Assembly: GCF_001921865.1 (NCBI RefSeq)
Contig: NZ_MSCT01000020.1
Span: 558,001-622,000, forward strand
Direction: 5' to 3'
Length of the DNA: 64,000 bases
Source: Pseudomonas chlororaphis
Lineage (GTDB): Bacteria; Pseudomonadota; Gammaproteobacteria; Pseudomonadales; Pseudomonadaceae
Part shown: one piece after another, positions 58,898 to 64,000 of the stretch
Layout: every line of letters begins with the position of its first letter
How positions within the stretch are numbered: position 1 is the stretch's first letter
Notes under the pieces: model-generated
What the model was told of the DNA's origin: nothing
The model's database searches: none
The model's input: the letters and a program-made list of their open reading frames with translations, nothing else
Translations under genes and position numbers: made by a program

Positions 58898-60547
58898 TCA
58901 GAAGCCTGTCGGGGTCGAGCGCGCGACGATCGCCTGTACATCCAGGCCACGGGGCAAGGTGCCGTAGGCCCGCCCGCCCGCGCCCAGGCGGCTGACGATA
59001 AAGGCATCGCTGACCGCCGCGTTGCCGGCTTCCAACAGCAGCTTGGCCTGCAGACCCAAGGCGATGTCCTCGGTCAACTGGCGAGCGCGGTACTGAATGT
59101 CGCTGGTGTCGCGGAACGCGTTTTTCAGCTCGGCGATATGGGTGGCCAGGCGCTTGTCGCCATGGCCGTCGCCCAGTTCGGCGAACAGCGCGTCGAGCAC
59201 GCCCGGCTCCTTCGACAAGGCCCGCAGCACATCCAGGCACTGCACGTTGCCGGAGCCTTCCCAGGTCGAATTGACCGGCGCCTCGCGGTACAGCCGCGGC
59301 AAGATGCTTTCCTCGACATAACCCGCGCCGCCCATGCATTCGGCGGCTTCGTTGATCATGGCCGGGGCGCGTTTGCAGATCCAGTATTTGCCCACCGCCG
59401 TCACCAGCCGCGAGAACAGCGCCTCCTGCGGGTCTTCCTGATGGTCCAGTGCACGGCCCATGCGCAGGCTCAAGGCCAGCGCCGCCTCGCTTTCCAGCGC
59501 CAGGTCGGCCAGGACGTTCTGCATCAATGGCTGCTCGCTGAGCACCCGGCCACCGACCAGCCGATGGGCGCAGTGATGGCTGGCCTGGGTCAACGCCTGG
59601 CGCATCAGTGAACTGGAGCCGACCATGCAATCGAAGCGGGTCATGGCGACCATCTCGATGATGGTCGGCACACCGCGCCCCTCTTCGCCGACCATCCACG
59701 CCAGCGCCCCGCGAAACTCCACTTCGCTGGAAGCGTTGGAACAATTGCCGAGCTTGTTTTTCAGACGCTGGATATAGAACTGGTTACGGCTGTCGTCCGG
59801 GCGATGCCGAGGCAAGAGAAAGCAGGACAGGCCTTTGTCGGTCTGGGCCAGGGTCAGGAAGGCATCGCACATCGGCGCCGAGCAGAACCATTTGTGGCCT
59901 ATCAGCTCATAGGCCTGCCCAGGCCCGGCGACGCCCACCGGGTAGGCCTTGGTGGTGTTGGCCCGCACATCGGTGCCACCCTGTTTCTCGGTCATCGCCA
60001 TGCCGATGGTGACACCGGCCTTGTGGGCCATACCGACATTGCGCGGGTCATATTCGGTGGCCAGCACTTTCGGCAACCATTGCTCGGCAAGATCCGCCTG
60101 CAGCTTCAACGCCGGTACGCAGGCGAAGGTCATGGTCAGCGGACAACCGCTGCCGGCTTCGGCCTGGCTGTGCAGATAGGACATGGCGGCGCGGGCGACA
60201 TGAGCGCCCGACTGGGGGGCGGTCCAAGGCATCGAAGTCAGACCATGTTCGACGGCGGTCTGCATCAACTGGTGATACGCCGGGTGAAACTCCACCAGGT
60301 CGAGGCGATGGCCGTAACGATCGTGACTGGTGAATACCGGCTTGTTCTGATTGGCCAGGAACCCTGCTTCCATCAACGGTCCACCGGCCAGGGCCCCATA
60401 CGCATCGATCCGCGATTCGGCCCAACCGGCGCCAAAACGCCGGACCCACTCCTGCAACGGCAGATCGATTCGATAGAGGTTGGTTCCGTCCAGGGAAGGC
60501 GGCTGGTTGGTGACTTCGTGGGTCTCGGCGAACTGGTGCAGGTTCAT
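58898..60547 (-). CDS. Acyl-CoA dehydrogenase family protein, AidB-like
   Basis: This 549-residue flavoprotein matches AidB in size and signatures: the N-terminal THEVTNQPPSLDGTNLYRID, the flavin-site GMAMTEKQGGTDVRANTTKA and CFLLPRHRPDDSRNQFYIQR, and the active-site region EAAECMGGAGYVEESILPRL. E. coli AidB (541) is an alkylation-response protein of uncertain catalytic role with weak isovaleryl-CoA dehydrogenase activity. No ada or alkA gene is nearby. Naming it aidB would overstate what can be seen. Confidence 0.9.
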   Translation of the reverse strand: MNLHQFAETHEVTNQPPSLDGTNLYRIDLPLQEWVRRFGAGWAESRIDAYGALAGGPLMEAGFLANQNKPVFTSHDRYGHRLDLVEFHPAYHQLMQTAVEHGLTSMPWTAPQSGAHVARAAMSYLHSQAEAGSGCPLTMTFACVPALKLQADLAEQWLPKVLATEYDPRNVGMAHKAGVTIGMAMTEKQGGTDVRANTTKAYPVGVAGPGQAYELIGHKWFCSAPMCDAFLTLAQTDKGLSCFLLPRHRPDDSRNQFYIQRLKNKLGNCSNASSEVEFRGALAWMVGEEGRGVPTIIEMVAMTRFDCMVGSSSLMRQALTQASHHCAHRLVGGRVLSEQPLMQNVLADLALESEAALALSLRMGRALDHQEDPQEALFSRLVTAVGKYWICKRAPAMINEAAECMGGAGYVEESILPRLYREAPVNSTWEGSGNVQCLDVLRALSKEPGVLDALFAELGDGHGDKRLATHIAELKNAFRDTSDIQYRARQLTEDIALGLQAKLLLEAGNAAVSDAFIVSRLGAGGRAYGTLPRGLDVQAIVARSTPTGF

Positions 60548-60622
60548 CTCGGGGCTCCTTGAGGGGTGTGCCAGAACCTCAGTTAAGCACCCCCTTTCGG
60601 ACGTTCAAAGTGGCATACCCGC

Positions 60623-63007
60623 CTAAATACCGGCGCTTTCGCCTTGCTCCGGAGCGAGCACTCGACGCGCCAGGGCACCTTGCAACTCCTCGAATTTCAC
60701 CGGCCTGGAGAGGTAGTCGAGCAGGCAGCGCTCGGCCTCCAGCCCCTGCCCAGAGGCCGACACCAGCAGCACCGGCAGCCCGGCGCATCCCGGCATGCCA
60801 TGCAATTGATCGCACAATTTAAGCGCGTCGGCCTGATCGATCTGGCAATCGAGCAACACCGCATCCACCGACTCCCGGCGCAGCAAGGCCAGGGCCGCGC
60901 GAGCGTTCTCGGCGGTGCGTACCTGATAACCCAGCTTGAGCAGCATGCCGCGGATCACCAGTTGGTTGATGCTGTTGTCGTCCACCAGCAGCACGCTGCA
61001 ATCCTGTGGCATGCGCCGGGCACAGCGAGCCCCTCGCAAGGTCGGTTGAACCGCCAGCAGTTGCTCGCCGTCCAGCTCGAGCGTCGCCTCGAGGCGGAAA
61101 CAGCTGCCGCGTCCCGGTTCCGATTCGTGGGTCAGACGGCCGCCCAACAGCTCCACCAACTGCCGGCAGATCGCCAGCCCCACACCCAGGCCGCCATACT
61201 CGCGGGTCATCGAACCGTCGAGCTGGAAGAAACGCTGATACAGCGTGGCCTCGTCCAGATTGACGAAACCGATGCCGGTGTCGATCACCGCAAAGGTCAT
61301 CGCCACCCGACCCGCGGCCACCGGCTTGCCAGTCACCCGCAGGACCAGGCCGCCCACACGGGTGAACTTGATGGCATTGTCCAGCAGGCATTCCAGGCAC
61401 TGGCCCAGCTTGCCGCGGTCGCCCTGCAGCCGATCGGGCAAACCGGCGGCCAGGTCGACGTCGAACCCCAGCCCCTTGGCCGAGGCATTGGCGCAAAACT
61501 GGTTCTGCAAGGCATCGAGCAGCGAACGCAGGCTGAAGGTCTCGCGCTCGGCGCGGAGCTTGCCGGCCTGCAGTTCGGTCAGGGTCAGGATGCCGTTGAC
61601 CATACGCATCATGTCCCGCGCCGAACTGGCGGCGGTCTGCTGGTATTGCTCCAGTTCAGGGTCGAGATCGACGGTCTGCATCAGCTCCAGCGAGCCGATC
61701 ACCCCGTTCATCGGCGTGCGCAGTTCATGGGTCAGGGTGGCGAGGAACTCATCCTTGAGCCGGTTGCTGTGGGCCAGTTGCTGGTTGAGCACTTCAAGCT
61801 TCTGCCCGGCATCGAACAGGGTCTGGGCCTGCTGCTCGCGCATCGAGTTGATCCGGTCGGCCAGGGCCAGCGACAACAGCGCCACTTCGATGGCCGAACC
61901 GATCTGGCTGGAGTACATGGTCAGGAACATGTTAGGCAGGTAACCCAGCACCATCAGGGTATTGATGATCCCGCCCAGCAGGAACGCCGACCAGGCGATG
62001 ATGAAATACCGCGCCACCCGCATGCCGTGGCACCAGGCGACGACGCCGGAAACGAAGATCACCACGGTAAAGATCAGCGCCAGGGCCGTGGCCAGGCGCA
62101 ACGCCAAGGCGTAGCTGGTCATCAGCGACAGGACTATCACCACGACGCTGCAGAGAATCAGCGCCAACAGCAGGCGATCGACCCAGCGACTGTGGCGGGC
62201 GGTTTGCAGGAAGCTACGGGCGAACTGGCTGCCGAACAGGGCGGCCGCGCCGATGAAAAACGGAGTCGCCGCGTTGGCCCACCATGGGTTGTTCGGCCAG
62301 AAGTACTCCACCGCCGCGCCGTTCACCGACAACTGGTACAGGCCGAACGAGGCGATATAGAAGATGTAATAGAGGTAGCTGGTGTCGCGCACGCTCAGGT
62401 AGATGAACAAGTTGTAGACCAGCATCCCCAGCAGTACGCCATAGATCAGGCCAAGCACATACAGGCGTACCGGCTGCGCTTCCAGGTAGGCGGTGCTGGA
62501 CCAGAGCGTCACCGGCGCCTGGACCGAACCCTGGCTCTGCAGGCGCAGGTACAGGGTCTTTTGCTCATAGGGCGCAAAGCTCAGGTCGAACAGGTAGTTG
62601 TTCTGGCGAATCTGCCGGCTGTCGAACGGCAAGGCGTCGCCGGTGCGCTGCGCCAGCCGATAGCCACCGACTTCGTCGGGGACATAAAGATCCAGGTGAT
62701 CGAGCGGCGGGTAGGCCAGTTCCAGCAGCCAGGTGTGGCGGATGGCCGGGTTGGCGGGACGGTAGCCGAGGTCGATTTTCAGCCAGAATGCCGAACGTGA
62801 GTAACCGGCGTTGAGCGTGGCCTTGTCATGGGGTTTGAAACGGCTGGCCATGGCCGGTGCGCTGACATCCGCGATCGTTGCCTGAGCACCTGCGTCCTCG
62901 AACACCTGCATGACCCGACCCAGGGGCAGGCTTTGGGTGAACTCGTCGAACTCGACCGCTCCAGCCAGCATCGGCAAGCTCAACAGCAACATCAGCAAAT
63001 AGCGCAT
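60623..63007 (-). CDS. Hybrid sensor kinase with 7TMR-DISM sensor and receiver domain
   Basis: This 794-residue inner-membrane kinase starts at 63007 with a signal peptide (MRYLLMLLLSLPMLAGAVEF). The periplasmic 7TMR-DISMED2 domain (about 20-160) likely binds carbohydrate. Seven helices follow (about 175-390). Then come a short coiled coil, HisKA with His427 (ATLTHELRTPMNGVIGSLEL), HATPase (N box ECLLDNAIKFT, G boxes DTGIGF and GGLGVGLAI) and a receiver whose phospho-acceptor is Asp720 (DAVLLDCQID). The layout resembles RetS and LadS. There is no adjacent response-regulator gene. An in-frame ATG at 63052 is a less likely start. Confidence 0.93.
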   Translation of the reverse strand: MRYLLMLLLSLPMLAGAVEFDEFTQSLPLGRVMQVFEDAGAQATIADVSAPAMASRFKPHDKATLNAGYSRSAFWLKIDLGYRPANPAIRHTWLLELAYPPLDHLDLYVPDEVGGYRLAQRTGDALPFDSRQIRQNNYLFDLSFAPYEQKTLYLRLQSQGSVQAPVTLWSSTAYLEAQPVRLYVLGLIYGVLLGMLVYNLFIYLSVRDTSYLYYIFYIASFGLYQLSVNGAAVEYFWPNNPWWANAATPFFIGAAALFGSQFARSFLQTARHSRWVDRLLLALILCSVVVIVLSLMTSYALALRLATALALIFTVVIFVSGVVAWCHGMRVARYFIIAWSAFLLGGIINTLMVLGYLPNMFLTMYSSQIGSAIEVALLSLALADRINSMREQQAQTLFDAGQKLEVLNQQLAHSNRLKDEFLATLTHELRTPMNGVIGSLELMQTVDLDPELEQYQQTAASSARDMMRMVNGILTLTELQAGKLRAERETFSLRSLLDALQNQFCANASAKGLGFDVDLAAGLPDRLQGDRGKLGQCLECLLDNAIKFTRVGGLVLRVTGKPVAAGRVAMTFAVIDTGIGFVNLDEATLYQRFFQLDGSMTREYGGLGVGLAICRQLVELLGGRLTHESEPGRGSCFRLEATLELDGEQLLAVQPTLRGARCARRMPQDCSVLLVDDNSINQLVIRGMLLKLGYQVRTAENARAALALLRRESVDAVLLDCQIDQADALKLCDQLHGMPGCAGLPVLLVSASGQGLEAERCLLDYLSRPVKFEELQGALARRVLAPEQGESAGI

Positions 63008-63299
63008 AAAGCCCCAGCGTGGCCTATCCGGTTGTGTCAGGAAGCCCCCCATTTCCCTTTGAGCAGACGTAAAACCGGCATTACCTGTTATTGGTTTGGA
63101 TCCACTCTAGCATAGCCGTTGCCGGCCATTGAACACCACGGAAAATTTTAGTTTAAAGGCTCTAGAACGGGCGCTTCAGCGCTATCCATTGATCTAGAGC
63201 TGTTGCCTCGGTCAGCTTGTCGATACGGCGCAAAAACCGCCCCCGGCGCAGGCACGAGGAGCCGCGCAAAAAAGGTGTTTGGTGGTAAGCTCGCGCACC

Positions 63300-64000
63300 A
63301 TGAATATCTATAGCTCTCGCCCCGTTGTCCTCTGTCTCTCCGGCCACGATCCCAGTGGTGGCGCCGGCCTGCAGGCAGATATCGAAGCCCTGCTCGCCCA
63401 GGGTTGTCATGCAGCTCCTGCTGTGACCGCGCTGACCGTGCAGGATACGGTCAACGTCAGCGACTTCCGTGTGCTGGATCGCGAGTGGGTGCTGGCCCAG
63501 GCCAACGCCGTGCTCAACGATTCGACGGTCGCCGCGGTCAAGCTGGGCATGCTCGGCTCGCTGGAAATGGTCGACACCGTGGTCGAGCTGTTACAGGCGC
63601 ATCCCCATCTACCGATGGTCTGCGACCCGGTATTGCGCGCCGGCGGCGGCGGACGACTGGGCAAGGACGAAGTCGGCTACGCCATGCGCGAACGCCTGTT
63701 GCCACTGGCGACCATCGCCACCCCCAACCTTCCAGAAGCACGAATTCTCGCCGAACTGCCCGAAGGCAGCGCCGACCAGTGCGCGGAAAAACTCCTGCCA
63801 TTCGTCAAACACCTGCTGATCACCGGCGGCCATGGCGATGAACATGAAGTGCATAACCGCCTGTACAGCCGCGACGGCAGCCGCCACACCTATACCTGCC
63901 AGCGTCTGCCAGGCAGCTACCACGGCTCCGGCTGCACCCTGGCCAGCGCCCTGGCCGGCCGCCTGGCCCAGGGCGAAAACCTGGCCAGTGCCGTGAAGTC
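63300..64000 (+). CDS. thiD: Hydroxymethylpyrimidine/phosphomethylpyrimidine kinase, partial
   Basis: The first 233 codons are inside the window; the frame continues past the right edge. It phosphorylates HMP and HMP-P in thiamine synthesis. The N-terminus VVLCLSGHDPSGGAGLQADI and the anion-hole end LPGSYHGSGCTLASALAG (general base and ATP site) are diagnostic of the ribokinase-like ThiD; CDPVLRAGGGGRLGKDE and ATPNLPEARIL also match. No TPP riboswitch was recognised in the 290 bp upstream. Confidence 0.94.
   Translation, partial: MNIYSSRPVVLCLSGHDPSGGAGLQADIEALLAQGCHAAPAVTALTVQDTVNVSDFRVLDREWVLAQANAVLNDSTVAAVKLGMLGSLEMVDTVVELLQAHPHLPMVCDPVLRAGGGGRLGKDEVGYAMRERLLPLATIATPNLPEARILAELPEGSADQCAEKLLPFVKHLLITGGHGDEHEVHNRLYSRDGSRHTYTCQRLPGSYHGSGCTLASALAGRLAQGENLASAVK

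Noticed and set aside
60644..62800. 718-codon plus-strand frame opposite the hybrid kinase
   Set aside because: Shadow of the kinase gene; Gln/Ala/His-rich translation with no domain.
63008..63299. TPP riboswitch upstream of thiD
   Set aside because: The conserved thi-box (CUGAGA...) was not seen.

Overview
The window is a high-GC chromosomal segment from a Pseudomonas of the fluorescens group (P. protegens / P. chlororaphis / P. fluorescens type). The evidence is the hemophore locus in the order hasI-hasS-hasR-hasA-hasD-hasE-hasF, a pcaQ-pcaH-pcaG block, a QuiC fused to an HPPD-like domain, typical REP hairpins built on GCGAGCAAGC / GTAGGAGCGAG, and ordinary pseudomonad housekeeping genes (trmA, rhlE, tesB, amn, thiD, DUF2788). 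No rRNA, tRNA, CRISPR array, prophage or insertion sequence was recognised.

Layout. 1-3523: a partial DJ-1-like gene, a small secreted protein, an NCS2 purine-type permease and trmA. 3676-13476 (minus): the complete heme-acquisition system, made of ECF sigma HasI, anti-sigma HasS, receptor HasR with a signalling domain, hemophore HasA and its type I exporter HasDEF. 13604-28153: a catabolic island for quinate/shikimate-like compounds. It holds type II dehydroquinase, an NAD-type shikimate dehydrogenase, a TetR regulator, dehydroshikimate dehydratase QuiC, an MFS importer, a DMT permease, a second QuiC-like one-domain enzyme with a Gfo/Idh oxidoreductase, an IclR regulator, a KstD-like flavoprotein, and protocatechuate 3,4-dioxygenase PcaHG with its activator PcaQ. 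The products converge on protocatechuate and ring cleavage. 28293-33373: YpfJ metallopeptidase, secreted hydrolase, HAD phosphatase, TesB, GNAT, histone-deacetylase-like enzyme. 33355-34490: a 257-bp tandem repeat array. 34599-46780: BaiN-type flavoprotein, RhlE, a secreted multidomain metalloprotease, a DMT exporter, an Lrp regulator, two nuclease-like genes, membrane proteins and an EEP-family protein. 46834-49784 (minus, visibly lower GC): a three-gene operon of an Fe(II)/2-oxoglutarate amino-acid-hydroxylase-like enzyme, an AEC transporter and a D-2-hydroxyacid dehydrogenase. 50283-64000: HrpB helicase, a lipoprotein, a cation efflux pump, an Lrp regulator, RluE, Amn, an AidB-like protein, a 7TMR-DISM hybrid kinase and the start of thiD.

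The most interesting items are as follows. (i) The IclR-linked cluster 20724-25619 pairs a one-domain dehydroshikimate-dehydratase paralogue with a Gfo/Idh enzyme and a KstD-like desaturase beside pcaHG; it could be an undescribed route that aromatises an alicyclic polyol. (ii) Two operator-like words are shared between the aroQ and quiC promoters. (iii) A consensus PcaQ box overlaps the pcaQ stop codon. (iv) The 257-bp array carries a perfect DnaA-box word in every unit and has replaced the end of the neighbouring gene. (v) The hydroxylase/exporter/dehydrogenase operon is of unknown product. (vi) A strong minus-strand terminator with no gene upstream of it suggests a small RNA near 55401-55590. 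All functions are inferred from reading the sequence; no database search was possible.
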